From Dryas octopetala (taxonomy: Eukaryota > Streptophyta > Magnoliopsida > Rosales > Rosaceae): a stretch of DNA of 64,000 nucleotides. This document shows, piece by piece, positions 46,475 to 59,534 of the stretch (within the stretch, counting starts at the first letter, position 1; each line of letters starts with the position of its first letter). The position numbers were made by a program, and so were the translations under genes. The stretch covers positions 8,349,409-8,413,408 of the forward strand of contig OY992839.1 in the NCBI GenBank assembly GCA_963921425.1, written 5' to 3'. A model generated the notes under the pieces. It ran no database searches. It was not told the DNA's origin and worked only from the letters and a program-made list of their open reading frames with translations.

Positions 46475-49400
46475 ATGAAACGCCCTTATTTTCACAAGTT
46501 GATTCTGTCTTCTACTATCCAAGCCAAACAGCTGGTACCCTCTTTCTCTCTCTCTGTCTCTTTGTTTTTTTTTTTTTTTTGGGTGGGTTTTAATGGGTTT
46601 TTGTTTAATTGTTTGCTGATTATAGTTTGTTTGGTTCTTGTTTTCCTTTGGTTACTGAGAAAATTGGGCGAGAAAAACCCAGATGGCAAATTATAAATAT
46701 TTCTTTTCTTTTTGCAGGACTATCAAAGTTTCGTTTCTTTTAAGAAAAAGATCCTTAAGTTCCCACTTTTTTTTTTGTGTGTGTGGGTAGGTCGAAACCT
46801 AATAGGTGAAACTTTGGTCTGGTTGTTTGCTGAGATTAAGGCTAAAGAAAAAGAAGATAGGGTAGACATTTTCTTTTAATTTTGATGATAGGATGCTAAT
46901 AGAAAGTTAGTATTTTGTTGGTTACAGGGACAATGGCTAATTGTTTTCCTTTTTTTTTTTTTTTTGAATTTGTAGTTTTTATCTTGTTCATGTTATTTCT
47001 AAGGTTCAGAATATAATCAGAACTCAGCTCAGTAAAATAATTGTGCATGGCTCAATTGGGCTGTTAAATTTATCTCTTACAAGACCCAAAGATGAGTTTA
47101 CATCAGATTTTTATTTTGTTTTTCTCCGTTTGGTTAGATAGAAAGTTATCCTGAAATTGAAAATCTTCTGGCACCAAATGCTGATATATGATAGATGGTC
47201 TACTTCTTGGTAGGAATTTTCATCAAGGTAGAGGAGGTCTTGAAAATAGAATTGTTAACTAGGAAAATAATTTTTCAAAATTTCACATCTATTTTGGTAG
47301 GCTTGAGTTTTCTTCATCTATTTTCATTAATGTTTGGTTATTCATTGAAATGAAAGATGTAATGCTCTTCTAGCTGTCAAACTTGTCTTATTGCAAAGAA
47401 AAGTTTCAATTTTTACTTTTGAAACTTTGAACCCTATATTTTGAAGTTTTACTAGTTTTTTGTTTTTCTTTTGTAATTTTTTATGAATAATCAGCAAATA
47501 AATACGGTGTAATTGGATTTTACATGTGTAATTCATATACTCAAGTCCCTGCTTGGTGGTACTAATCTTACTCCATTTCTAGTCTCTCTTGTGTGACTGT
47601 TTAGAAGCATATCAAAAAGTGAGATGGTTAATGGTCACCTGAAAGATTTCGGTTTACTTAAACAACATGAGATTTATTTCATGCAAATAACATAGATTTT
47701 GTTCATATAATTATCTAATGTTTTGCTTTGCATGTAAGGACATCAATGGTTTGAAGATCACTTTCTTGAGTTTGGACAAAATTTAGTTCCTAGGAGATAT
47801 ATGATGGGTTCGACTTTTCACCTTTTTTCTTTTCACATAACTAACTTGAACCTTGATGCATACTCTATCATTGTAATTTCCCCCCATTTTGCTACTTGGA
47901 ACAAATCATTTTTACTTGTGAAATTATATTTGTACCACTCTGAATAATTCTAATTTATTCCTTCAATGGTCTCATTTAAGGTGATATATCTGCTGCGCTG
48001 TTCATGTTATATTATGAAAATTTACACTGATATAGCATATTATAAATTGCCAAAGAAATTATTCAAGAGTTCACCTACAATTTTATATGATGAGCATTTT
48101 GTTCAGCAAAAAAGCCTAACTTGATTTGTGTAATTGTAGAGGATCCCAGAAAATTTTGTCAAGAGATTCAGAGACGAGCTTTCTACCATTGCTACACTCA
48201 CTGTTCCTGATGGTCATGTATGGCGTGTAGGATTAAAAAAGGCTGACAACAAGTTTTGGTTTCACGATGGTTGGCAGGAATTTATTGAACGTTATTCAAT
48301 CCGTGTTGGGTGCTTTTTAACATTCAGATATGAAGGGAATTCATCTTTCTCCGTTCATATATTTAATTTGACTGCTGCTGAGATTAACTACCAACCTAAT
48401 GCTCTCAATAGTACTGGGGGGTCTGTTTTTGGCAACCAACATCAACTATTTGAAGAAATGGAAGATGATGACTGTGGTGAGATCTTGGGTTCCTCCCCTA
48501 CATCCATTGTTACTGATTCTTTAAGAGACAAGCTCTTTGGTGACTGTGCAAATCAACTGACTCCTGGAAAAAATTATAATCCTCCAGCTCTGCAGAATTT
48601 GTTTAATGGTTCCAAGCTTAAGAATTGCATGAACTGGACTGATGCAGGGAACGCGCATCCACCAAAGGGTGCTGGTCTACAAGCAGGTAACCAATCTACT
48701 AGAGAAATAGGTGTTCAATTTAATGTAACGGAGCTTAAAAAGACTGTGGATGAAGTCAAATTGCGTAGTCCAGGTGAGGATATACGGAGCGTAAAGAAGA
48801 CTATGAGGAAAAAGCGAAAACTTGATCCCAGTAAGTTCTTTTAACTCATATTGTTTTTGGTATTCTGTTGATGCAAAATTTGAAGCTCATTATTAATTCT
48901 ATATATATGCAGATGTGCAGGAGTCTTCTGCTCAACATGAACAGGAAGTAGAAATCCGCTTTAGATTTTATGAAAGTGCATCTGCAAGGAAGAGAACTGT
49001 GACAGCAGAAGAAAGAGAAAGGGCTATTAATGCAGCTAAAACGTTTGAGCCGGTTAATCCTTTCTGCAGGGTTGTCCTTCGACCATCCTATCTTTATAGG
49101 GGTTGTATAATGGTGAGTCGTTCAGTTTGATGTGCTATACATTGCTTTCTGATTTGAGATTGTTACATCTTGCCTTAAAATTTATCTTTTTGCCTATGCA
49201 GTATCTGCCATCCTGCTTTGCTGAAAAGAATTTAAATGGGGTTTCAGGATTCATCAAACTTCAATCCTCTGATGCTAAACAGTGGCCAGTCCGATGCCTT
49301 TATAGAGGCGGTAGAGCAAAATTAAGCCAGGGATGGTATGAGTTTACATTGGAGAACAATTTGGGAGAGGGAGATGTTTGTGTGTTTGAGTTGCTGAAGA

Positions 49401-49510
49401 TGAAGGAGATTGTTCTGAAAGTTACTGTATTCCGTGTCATTGAAGATGCAGGATTTGTGAACCAACCTGCACAGCAAAATGTCAGCCAAGCTAAACCGAT
49501 TAGAAATTAG
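46475..49510 (+). CDS. VRN1-like two-B3 transcription factor, 4 exons
   Basis: Exons: 46475-46534, 48140-48830, 48913-49112, 49202-49510, 419 residues. Intron 1 is long (1.6 kb). N-terminal B3 about residues 1-105 ([42 protein letters not shown]). A linker of about 150 residues ends in basic KKTMRKKRK, a likely nuclear signal. A helical basic segment ([20 protein letters not shown]) precedes the C-terminal B3 (about 295-400: [43 protein letters not shown]). This matches VRN1 and its relatives better than the array genes do, while sharing their exon plan. It could stand for the older, non-amplified locus. A role in chromatin-based repression or flowering is family inference. Confidence 0.92.
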
Positions 49511-52500
49511 TGGCTACTTGGATGTCTAAACTGTATCAAATAACTCTTTCCTTTTTGAGTAGTGATCTGATTTGTTCATGTGAAACTTAGATCTATTTAG
49601 TACTCAAACTTTTCAGGATAACTTAGTGGAACTTTTTCATTGTTTAGGAGTTTCAATACAAATTTTTGTTTCTTGACTAGCACTGTAAATAGATTGTGCA
49701 ATACTATGATCCTAATTGGCTCCATTTTCTTTTTTGGGGTGCTGTTATTTTGGTTTGATGCATTTGTTAATGCTTAACCGTCCTGCTTCATGCACACTTG
49801 CATGTTTGCAGCTTTAGAGAGAGGCTTTCTGAAAACTAAAGAAGGCTTGTAAACTTAAAAGTCCTCGGTTTTTGCTTCATAATACTGTTGAGCTCTTAAT
49901 CATTGTGAGAGCAAACATTGGATTAAGGTGCTGAATTGTAGATGCTGTTTGATTTTGCCAGTTCTAAACTTTGACCATAATTACACAGCTCTTATTCTTT
50001 TACATGTCTTGTTTTTCATGACAGAATGCTGAATGCACTGCTCATTTTGCAAGAAGTAATTATTAAAATCTCTCATCCTTTTATTAGTATACTGTATATA
50101 AACCAAGAATGACTCATTCTTTCTCCCTTATTTATTTTCACTTAAGATGGAGCTATTTGTCTACATCTGCACAACACATTTTAACTTATCAGTTGTATTC
50201 AACAAATGGTATTTAATTCTCTCTTGGAATGGAGTTTTAGGACGGTTAGAACCATAATTGGCATGCAAAATCAAAATTAAGGTTTCTTAAGCCCAAGCCG
50301 ACAAAAGGAGTTAGAAATATGGTCACAAAATTCCAGAATTTCTTCAAACACCATCTTTTTATTTATCTTTACAATTTTCTAATCAGACTCACAATGGGTG
50401 GTTTTAACTTTACAACCTCACTATCCTCATTGACCAGGAAAAAACAAAGTTTCACTATTCTGAATGACCAAAAGAAAAGGCCTCACTATATTCTACTTTC
50501 GGTTCAGTTTTATTTTGTGGCAACTTTTTGATGTGTCATTTGCTGTGTAAGTACTTTAATTATTATAGTTATTAAAATTAACACATCAACTATGGCATCA
50601 TATGATCATCTGGTCTAAAAATGTGGTTCTTGGCTTAAGAAGTTCTCCAACCAGAAGAGCTGTCCTCTTCTACCAGTTGATGCTTATCCTCTATTATCAA
50701 ACACAGAAGGCTGGTAGAAAGTTACATTCTCTGTGAAATAATTTCTATTTAAGAACCCATTGTTTTATTTGGTTGCAGAAAATTAAGTTGTGGAAAAGAG
50801 AAAGGTCTCATTGTAGCTGAGTCAGCTCAAGATGATTTTTTGTACAAGTAGTTGTTTGTCTTTTACTGCATGCATTTTAATATTTTTCTATTTTGGGTTT
50901 TGGTTTTATCTCAAGTGGGAGAAAGGGTGTGAGGTTGGGCCAGAGTTGGCATGGTTACAGCCTGCAGGTCCACACTTTGGCAAGGACTCCAGGAAAAAAC
51001 AAAATGGGTGAAGATTTGTTTGGATCGTGGGAAATTGGGAAGAGAAATGTGAGTTAAACCGGCCTGTGTGTGTTACTCCACCTCAAAAAACATGAAAATT
51101 TCAATTTTGCTTATGTTTTCAAATTGTCAATCAAAACTATGAATTCAAAACTGAAGTTTACCGGATAAATAATTTCCAAGTCTAAGATGATGTATCATAT
51201 TATTTGACAAAACTCAAGAGAAATATTATCCTTCATTATGCATTGAATAAAATATAGAAGTAGTTTAATAGTATTTATTTTAATAACATGGAAAATGGTA
51301 CCTAATACTTGGTTTGGTAGCTTTGGAAAGTTTTTAAAATACAAAACTAGAAGTTTTATAGTGTTTTGGGTCCAAAAGTTGTGCTCTTTAAAAAGGTAGT
51401 AGGCTAGTCTGGACATAAAGATACTTCACATGCAAGTCCTCTTTAAACTTTGGAGTTTGTTTGAAAAAGACATGTTGGTCCCAAAGACAAATTAAAACTA
51501 TAAAATTATTTGTGCTATATTTATTTTTTGATCATATATATCATAAACATAAGTTCACTTACATAAACTAATTTTATTATTTTAAGAAATGTAATCAACA
51601 ATGTAATTGGTAAATAGAATAAAACCCTCAAAATGAAAAATCTATGTGCTCTTTTGGGCTAGGTTCATTGGAAGATTGAAAGGTTGGTATGGCTGATTTA
51701 CTTTTGTGTTCTTTTCTTTCTTTTTATTTTGAATGTGTCTGTTGTACTTTGATGTGGTTTGGTTTGTGGGCCCTTGGATGCGTAATGGGTCCTCCTTTTC
51801 TTTGCTTTGCCTGCCTGAATGATTTCTTTTATTTCTCTTTGGGCTCAGAAGTTCTTCTTTTTTACTTTCCTTTCTTTGAGCGTGCTTCTCTCTTTTGGGA
51901 TGTATTTTTGTGTACTTGCCTTTGTTTAGGTTTATGGATGGATTCCTGAACACATTGCAAGAGGGTGACTGTGACATTTTGTAAATATCCAACCAAAGGT
52001 TTATACTATCCCTGAGTCATATAATTTCAAATAATTTCCCACCTACAGAAAAAAAAAAAAATATACATAGATATATATATATGTATATATATCTATCAGA
52101 CTATCAGAGCAACTCAGTTGCCTTCTACACACAAATTAAGATGCATTTCTTGTTGCTTGGGCAGCAAATGCAAAAGAGTAGCTTGTGCCTATGCATTTAT
52201 GAGGGTCATGCACCCAAACTGAGCAAGGGGTGCCCTAAATTTGTTGGCCGGGTGGAATAGTTTAGATGAAGGGCATGTTTTGTGTATTTGATCTAACCAA
52301 GATGGAGGGTATTGAATTGACCTATTTTGCTGCAACTTACCATTATGTCAAGTTGTTGAAGCTGGTGAACCAAACCAACATTCAAAAAATAAACCATATA
52401 TTTTCTATTCATTAGCTTTTCAGTCAAGCTTCATCAACCATGATTGTGGAAGAAATAATTTAAATGGACTGATTACTCATCCAAAAATTAGTCCTCCTGG

Positions 52501-52965
52501 CTCCTGCCCAAGTCCATGAAATTATAATATTGAAAAAATGAAAATTATGCGTGAGTTGGTTTTGGGTCAGTGGGTTGTGGGAGCTGAAACATACCTACCC
52601 TGTTACCCATTTTTCTGTTTTACTTGGTAAAAAAAAAAAAACAGAAAAGATGGGTTGGTACTTGGTAAAGGTTTCCTGATGCTTGCCCTCAAGAATTATT
52701 ACTTTTTTGATAAACTTAGATGAAAGGGCATCTGATTTTTCAATTCCTATTGACTGATTGACTCTAATTTCCATTGAACTAGAGTAATTTCATTTTTGGT
52801 AGCTGCAAAAAGTCCCAAATAAGTTTCTTAGAAAACCTCCATTCATGGCAAGAAACTAGTAAAGTGACATGCTCCTCTTCTGGGAATTCAGTTAGTTTAT
52901 TTGATGATTGGTTGCTGAGCATATACACAAGGAAAAACGGAAAGAAAGGTTTGGAAAGTTGAATT
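49511..52965. other. Gene-free spacer between VRN1-like gene and tRNA-Asp
   Basis: The first few hundred bases are 3' UTR. The rest is AT-rich, with a TA-rich patch at 52,056-52,098. Short open frames are not conserved-looking, and I see no gene or clear transposon. Confidence 0.5.
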
Positions 52966-52974
52966 AAAAAAAAA
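52966..52974 (-). terminator. Pol III terminator of tRNA-Asp
   Basis: Nine T residues on the tRNA strand begin two bases after the mature 3' end, the standard Pol III stop signal. Confidence 0.85.
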
Positions 52975-52975
52975 G

Positions 52976-53047
52976 CGCCGTTGCCGGGGATCGAACCCGG
53001 GTCACCCGCGTGACAGGCGGGAATACTTACCACTATACTACAACGAC
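52976..53047 (-). tRNA. tRNA-Asp (anticodon GUC)
   Basis: 72 bases without intron. The acceptor stem GTCGTTG pairs with CAACGGC, with one G-U pair. The A box reads TAGTATAGTGG and the B box GGTTCGATCCC. The anticodon arm is CCCGC-CTGTCAC-GCGGG, placing GTC at 53012-53014 on the complement. All arms fold and the CAACAG-like AACAGCAAG word lies just upstream. It looks like a functional nuclear gene. Confidence 0.97.
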
Positions 53048-54138
53048 CTTGCTGTTAAATCGTTCTACGTTTTTCTATATATCTAATAAGAAATTTGCTT
53101 TAGCTTTATATTATTGAATTTTGTCTTTGACCATTACGACAATGTAGTGGGTTGGAAATCTTGTTTACATGAAGCAGTTAAATTGATTTTCAAGTTCTTA
53201 TAGCCATAATTGTCATTGTACAGTAGTATATACACATGGAAATATATATTAGCCCCACAGTAGAAATGTATTTTTATAAATAAGTTTTAGTCTCTCACAC
53301 TATTAAAAAGTGCCCAATTTATAAATTGTATAGAACCTTCTTTGGGTTGATGAAAAACTTGAATTGAAGTCTTTATTTGTTTATTTAATTTTTTTTTTTT
53401 AATCCAGAAGTCTTTGTCATGAAACTAATTTTGATTTTTTTCTCTTTCCAATTTAGTTTGGTGCATGTACTTTTCAGCTTGGGTGATGGGGGAGGTTTAG
53501 AGGACATTGTTGGACAGTGCTGACTTTGGATCTTATGGGGATGGCCCAATGGTTAAATTATTCTGATTTGTAGGTCATGGACTCATGGTTTTGGCCCATA
53601 TTTTTTAGGCCTGAGGTTTTGGCCCATATTATTCCAACGTAAATTCATGTGGAAAGCTTTTTTTTTTTTTTTTGGTCGAATCATGTGGAAAGCTTGGAAA
53701 TTGGAATTGAAAAGTTTTAAAAATTAAAAAATGACGATGCAGATTATTGGCTTTGATTATTTTGCTTTTTGTTAGACTAATCAATTATTGTGCTATGGCG
53801 GAAAATTATTGTATATGATGGTTACATACTTTTATCTCACAATATATTGCGTGTGAAATCCATTTTTTTACGATATAAAAGAGGTCATATGAAAACTCTT
53901 CCTAGTACACCACATCTCAACAGAAAGAGGATTGTACATTGTAGGTAGCATAATACATACCACGAGAAAATGATCACTGTATATGCAACATACCCCACTG
54001 ACAATAAACTTTCCCTGATCCAATTACCAGATTAAACAGCAAGGCTTTATATGCTTAGTCAATCTTTATTGTCAAGCCCAGGTTCAAGTTTTTTTCTTGG
54101 CCAGCATTTAAAGTTGGGCAATTTTGCTCTAGGAAATA
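53048..54138. other. Spacer between tRNA-Asp and PetM
   Basis: At 53,538-53,590, GGATGGCCCAATGGTTAA and GTAGGTCATGGACTCATGG resemble worn Pol III A and B boxes, perhaps a SINE remnant. Nothing else is recognised. Confidence 0.35.
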
Positions 54139-54190
54139 AGCCAATCCAATCTGCTTATCAACCAACCATCCTCCTCCAACCTTATCCATA
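54139..54190 (+). promoter_or_regulatory. Light-type promoter motifs upstream of PetM
   Basis: CCAATCCAAT at about 54141-54150 and two CTTATC words (reverse of the I-box GATAAG) at 54154-54159 and 54181-54186 lie 220-270 bases before the start codon. I-boxes are common in promoters of nuclear photosynthesis genes. A motif match only. Confidence 0.35.
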
Positions 54191-54409
54191 TTCCTCTTTT
54201 ATCCCTTCCCATACACAATCTCATTGGTTTCCCACCATCTCGATCTCTACTTGCACAAACCTGAAAATTCAACCACCACCACACAAAGGTGACAACATTA
54301 TTCCTTCACTACACAAAAAGGGTTCCTTATACTTCTCACTTCCTTCTATATTTTCAGTTGATCTTGTCTAAATCTTTGCACTCTTTTTTTGCTTTCCAGA
54401 AGATTAACA

Positions 54410-54778
54410 ATGGCAACAGCCTCAGCAACAGTGACTCCAGCAATATTCACCAGTACCACAATTGCCAAATCTAAAAGGAGAGCCAACAATGTGCAGTACA
54501 TAGCAGGACTCAACTCCTTTGCTGGACTCAAGGCTCACAACAGTGTGGCCTCTCTTGGCCTCCCACAGTGCACTGAGCAGTCCTTTGCAAAGATTGTGAG
54601 CTCCTTGAGAGCCCCATCACAGGGCAAAGGCAGAGGTGGAGGTGCACTCTCATCTACCTGCAATGCTGTTGGTGAGATTTTCAAGATTGCAGCAATCATG
54701 AATGCGCTTACTCTTGTTGGAGTTGCAGTGGGATTCGTTCTTCTCCGAATTGAAGCATCCGTGGAGGAAGCTGAGTGA
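54410..54778 (+). CDS. PETM: Cytochrome b6f complex subunit 7 (PetM), chloroplast precursor
   Basis: Intronless, 122 residues. Residues 1 to about 88 form a Ser/Ala/Thr-rich transit peptide with basic residues and few acids. The mature part begins near [20 protein letters not shown], has a single transmembrane helix (about 92-112) and ends [10 protein letters not shown], the conserved PetM tail. PetM is a small thylakoid subunit that stabilises the cytochrome b6f complex between the photosystems. An in-frame ATG seven codons upstream (54389) is less likely, because the sequence from MATASATV has the usual MA-type transit start. Confidence 0.95.
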   Translation: MATASATVTPAIFTSTTIAKSKRRANNVQYIAGLNSFAGLKAHNSVASLGLPQCTEQSFAKIVSSLRAPSQGKGRGGGALSSTCNAVGEIFKIAAIMNALTLVGVAVGFVLLRIEASVEEAE

Positions 54779-57245
54779 GAATTTCAGATAACTTTTGGTT
54801 GGTTTTATGCTGTTTATCAGATACTGTATCTCTCTGTTTAATTCTTCATTTGATGTAGCAATGGTTTATATTTTTCTGTTTTTTTTCTGGTGCATTGAAT
54901 TTTGGATATCTATGCCAAACTAGCAATAGGCATCCAGTCTAAAATGTAATAAGCATATAATCTAATTTTTGGTTTAGTCAACATGATAAAAGGTCATAAG
55001 AATGACATTTTAATTGGTGCCAGGAGTTTGATAACTACCACTGTGAGTATATTTCCAATGGTTGAGTAAACAAGTTCAAAAAATAGGATCTGAATCAAGT
55101 TTTTCATTCTTGTGTATACTTGCATCTTATTGTGATCCTGCTTTACCTACAAAGTAAGTAAGCTCTGAAATAATTGGAAACGCAATATAAAAGAAATTAA
55201 AAAAAAAAAAAAAAAAGTGTTTCAGAGTGTCAGAATATAAAGAGACTGACTTAAATATTTGAAATCGGTATGCAATTGGTATCTGACCAAAAAAAAGTAT
55301 GCAATTGGTAGGATGCAAAATATGCTTGGTAGAACTGTAGAAGGCATTGCATCCTTAACCCTGAAATGTTCCCTTTGAATAGTTTTGTAGTAATTCAAGA
55401 GTTTGAGGCTGAACATTTTCATCATAGGTGGGGGTGTTTTCTGAACTACCCCAACTTTTAGGTTCATTTTCTTCCCTTCCATGCTTTCTCCCTCGGTCTC
55501 CGTTCGTCTTAGTTACTAATACTGTTGCCAACTTCTCCTTATTACTGTGAGTGCTTCATAGTCTGCCTTGGTTTTCTTTCCCAGTAGCATTTTCACAACC
55601 CCATCAGTATCACCTATTCACCTTGAGCTTTTGTTTTTCATCCCGTTATCCCCTCAGGTACCTATATCTTCCTCCTTCAACCTCTTAGGACAGCCCACTT
55701 CTCCATGTCCAAATCTCTTACAAGAATCACATTTATTTTATTTTTTTTCCCTGTTTTATCTTATATTTGATCCATTGCTGCACAAAGAATAAGCACTATC
55801 AAGAAGGATTTCTTTATGCTTCAACCTCATTGTACAACCTTGCATGGATAGCCTATAAATCCCTGGTTGCTGTCAGTTTATCAATTAACTGAGCAATCAA
55901 GGAGACCACAGATGCAGCTTTACCTTGTCTAGAGGAAACCAAATACTGAATATTTTCCCTTTCTCTTTATTTTTATGAAAATGCAAATTAAGGGTCCAAT
56001 TTAACATGGAAGATTTCTTACCAAAGGACAAAGCTCCCTCATAGCACTTTTTGCTTGGCTTCAGGGCTACCAGTGATATAACCTGAAGTCCTTCAGTTTA
56101 GAAGTCCATTCTTGTTTAGCCTTTTCCGTTCTTTCAAACAAGGATATCCAGCCACGTCTACCCTCAACTCCAAGACTAAAGATATAAGAATCACTTGATA
56201 CATACCTTGATCATCATGGAAAGCAGTTGCCTTTCTGGCATCACCTTTTTCTTGTAGACAGGTTTAGACCAATTATTACTTGTTCTAAAATTTCCATGTC
56301 CAAGCATGACAATGCCCCTGCATGGACTTGATTTCTAAATATTTATTTCCATAGCAGCAACTTTTACACAATTATTTTGGATGACTGAGAATTTCATTAG
56401 GGAATAAACAAAAAGAACCTGGCAACCAACAAAGAGAAAGCAGCGAAGCCTACTAAAATCCAAGCATCAGTTTTATGAAATAACAGAGGGAAAATTCACA
56501 CATTTATGGCATATCCTTTTGGATAAGGCATGCTTCACCACAATTCGTGCACACCACAGAAAGTAGCCTGGAAGTTTTATATTGCTTTTTCTAGTCAGAT
56601 GATAATTTTATGCATTCAATCTTTTAGTGGCATTAGTTGGTCAGTTTAGAAAATTTTAATGGTTTAACCATTTGAAACTTGAGAGTGACCCTGATCTATC
56701 CTTGCATAATGGCTTTGTAATAACAGACAAAAGTAAAGAAAGGCCAAAAGTACACTCAATCCAAGTCATTATAGACTTAAATATTAGATTTTCATATAGT
56801 ATATCTCAACATTTTGCTGATATACCAATAAGGTTTCACTGTCTAGCAGAGACAAAATTAAGCCTCAATTAATTAAACCCATTTTTTATTACAATAAATG
56901 AAAAATGTCGCGGCAACAAAACAAAATGATTTCTCTTTGAAAATGGCAATGGCACACCTGCTTGCAGTAGTCTTGCATGTAGGTACTTGCACATGCACAA
57001 CCAAAGTTCATGAGGGTTCAATTTCAATGTTACTAATTTCAATTTTGTCCATAAGTAAGAAAAGCTTAGATTTTTTAGGATATAGCATATGATATAGTGG
57101 AAAAATATTAAAGAGGTGTGTTTCTCTTATCAAAGCTCAAAGAAATTTAAAACACTCCCAAATCTTAATACATTATTGATGACAGAACTCAAGTGTCATA
57201 TGTCCTTGAAAGGACATGGACTTGCCCTGTAAACTACTTAAAATT
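54779..57245. other. Spacer between PetM and the DUF716 gene
   Basis: It contains the 3' UTR of PetM. On the minus strand, 55,850-56,290 shows short coding-like stretches in shifting frames (for example a 41-codon piece with LGVEGRRGWISLFERTEKAK), suggesting a decayed gene or retroelement that I cannot name. The remainder is AT-rich without a gene. Confidence 0.4.
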
Positions 57246-58133
57246 CTATGGATGAGCTTCCTTGAAATCATTTATGGCTATAGGGACATCTGCTCCTCTA
57301 CTGTGGAGTTGCTGATACTCTATTGACAGGTCCCTTGGAATGCATTTGCCAGCAAATTTCAGGCATGTACATCCTGTGAATACCAAAATTCCAGAGAGTA
57401 TCCAACTAAATTGCAAGTTGGCCAATGCTCTTGCCCTAAAATCAGCCTCACTGGTCTCACAAGTTACTACTCCAAACATGTTATCACTACTACCCTCCAC
57501 TAAATGGACAACGCAACCCTTTGGTACAAACCAAGGAGACCAGAGCATGAATCCCATGTTCATAAACCAGCAACCTTGAAATACAACTGAAATAGAGAGA
57601 ACAAGTGCTGCAGGAAGACTGGTTTGGAAACAAGTTGCTGCCAAAGCTGCAATGACAGAAACAAACACTATGAGCTGCAATAACCAATGGTAATGCCCTT
57701 CAAGCCCAACATGGTCAGTAGAGTGGAAATGGAGTAGGAAAAGCTCTTGACAAAAGACAGAGGCTGCAAGCATTCCAACAACCCCAGATAGGATCTGAAA
57801 AGAATGAATCAACTCGGCGCAAAGTGTAAACCCAGAAAATATGACAAGGTGGAGGAACATGGTTGCATGCTCCAAGTTGTGGAGCTTGAAAGTGAAGCGA
57901 AGAAAAGGGAAGTCTAGAACTTGCATGAAAATTGCAGATATAGAGAAAGATAATATGAAAATGAGCTCCAAGTGTTTAAGTTTGGAAAGAGGGCCATTGA
58001 ATGGGTACCAAAACCTTACTGTAAAGTTTCTAGGGCCTTTGAGAAAATAGGATCTGATAGTGTTGATGGTGTGCCATAAACCAAGGAGGGTGAGTGCAAA
58101 GCCAGGTACTATGTGCCCAACAAAGGTGCCCAT
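57246..58133 (-). CDS. TMEM45/DUF716 family multi-pass membrane protein
   Basis: Intronless, 295 residues, with about seven hydrophobic segments. It opens MGTFVGHIVPGFALTLLGLW, the typical start of plant DUF716 proteins. Inner motifs include HNLEHATMFLHL, CQELFLLHFHSTDH, GLEGHYHWLLQL and QGCWFMNMGFMLW. Histidine-rich helices are conserved in the family. Plant members have been annotated as viral-response or TMEM45-like proteins. The molecular function is unknown and location in endomembranes is inferred. Length is near the family norm, and the frame is intact. Confidence 0.9.
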   Translation of the reverse strand: MGTFVGHIVPGFALTLLGLWHTINTIRSYFLKGPRNFTVRFWYPFNGPLSKLKHLELIFILSFSISAIFMQVLDFPFLRFTFKLHNLEHATMFLHLVIFSGFTLCAELIHSFQILSGVVGMLAASVFCQELFLLHFHSTDHVGLEGHYHWLLQLIVFVSVIAALAATCFQTSLPAALVLSISVVFQGCWFMNMGFMLWSPWFVPKGCVVHLVEGSSDNMFGVVTCETSEADFRARALANLQFSWILSGILVFTGCTCLKFAGKCIPRDLSIEYQQLHSRGADVPIAINDFKEAHP

Positions 58134-59534
58134 TGAAAGCTTGTCTCCCCAGATCAGGGTGTTTTGTGCATGATCTGTGGAAGATAGAGCTTAATTCACA
58201 ATCTCCAGATAGACCTTAAATACATGAAGCCATTGCAGTGGCAGTGAATACCAAAAGCAGCATAAGTACATTATGGTAATTTTTCAAAACATTTGGTGCA
58301 TGATGCATGTGTTTCCACAAACAAAATTTCACAAAACGACACTCAGCTATGTGTGACACTCCAAAAGTTTGAAGAAAATGGATATCCAAAATGGAAGTGT
58401 CACCTCCATGAAGATTATGGTGTTGCATCAAGACCATTTAAATTGCATCATGTTTATGATCTATTTCATTTGTGGCTTTATATAAAACTTGTTTTTCTAT
58501 TGAAGTATGTAGTTAATCCTTCCCCAACTTCTCAACATTATGAGGACCACAGGATTAACCAATATGCAAGTAGTGGAGAGTGAAGTGTTTTCACTTTTCA
58601 AGATATTAAGTGTGGCAAATAAGATGTTCCCACTTATTCAAGATATTTTATTGTCCAGTGGACCTCATTCAACTAAAGAATTGTATGACAATGGTAAAAG
58701 TTGTATGATTCCTGGTATATTACCTTGCCACAAAATGGGTGTACCAAAGGGATCCGGATTCTCTACTAATCTTTTTGGTGTTGATTTTGTGTTTATATCA
58801 AAAACTAGTAATCATATTTCCAATATAAATTTTAATTACTAAACCAAAAAGATCAGGAGAGGATCCTATTCCGTATGGAATATGGTCGTCTTCTAAGTCC
58901 CACTCGCACTATGAAAGGTTGAAATTCTCAGCACCTGGAAAAGAAAATAGTTTGAGGCTTGGGAGTAGTGCAGATGAAGAAGTCTCATGAGAAGAAGACT
59001 AAAAATATTGAGTTCATTATTCCTTTACTATTGTATACTAGTTCTTTTGTTATTGCAAATGTTAGAATTCCTCTGTTGGAATTATGATAATTGATATCAT
59101 TGAAATAGATTAGTTGCAGTTAATGCCAAAATTACATGTACAGTACCAGTATGACAATTTCCTGCTATAATTAACTTTACAACATTACATTACTCTGTTT
59201 ATGGAGAATGCATGATCCATCATCGTTTATGATCAAACAAAACTCAAGCATACTGTATGTACATGGAATAGCTCAGTGCCACTGCCAAAAAATAACTAAA
59301 GAACTAAGGGCATGTTTACTAAAGAGAAAATGTAAGAATTTTACAGTCAAGTGTTCTTCGTGAACCCATTGAGTTTATTCTGAATCTACAACATAAAAAC
59401 TGAGAAAGATACATATGTGAGCTACGTCAAGGAGCTCATCTTCAAGAAGTAACCAAAAGAATCTTCTAAAACCAGAATTTTGGTTTGAGAACACCCCTTT
59501 CTCTTTAAAAGTATACAATACATGGAAGGCAACT
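58134..59534. other. Spacer between DUF716 and PPR genes
   Basis: It holds the DUF716 5' flank and the PPR 3' flank. A small inverted-repeat element is listed separately. No gene is seen. Confidence 0.45.
58749..58867. mobile_element. Small inverted-repeat MITE candidate
   Basis: On the left, GGATCCGGATTCTCTACTAA is followed by TCTTTTTGGT; on the right, ACCAAAAAGATCAGGAGAGG precedes ATCC. The two ends pair over about 28 bases with a few mismatches around an AT-rich middle of about 60 bases. Confidence 0.45.

Noticed and set aside
46325..46696. 123-codon frame near the VRN1-like start
   Set aside because: It runs through the leader, exon 1 and intron 1 in a different frame from the B3 protein.
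51689..51949. 86-codon Phe/Leu/Cys-rich frame
   Set aside because: It arises from T-rich spacer DNA, with no splice or family signal.
54389..54409. Upstream start for PetM
   Set aside because: It would add MLSRRLT before a standard MATA-type transit peptide; the downstream ATG fits the family better.
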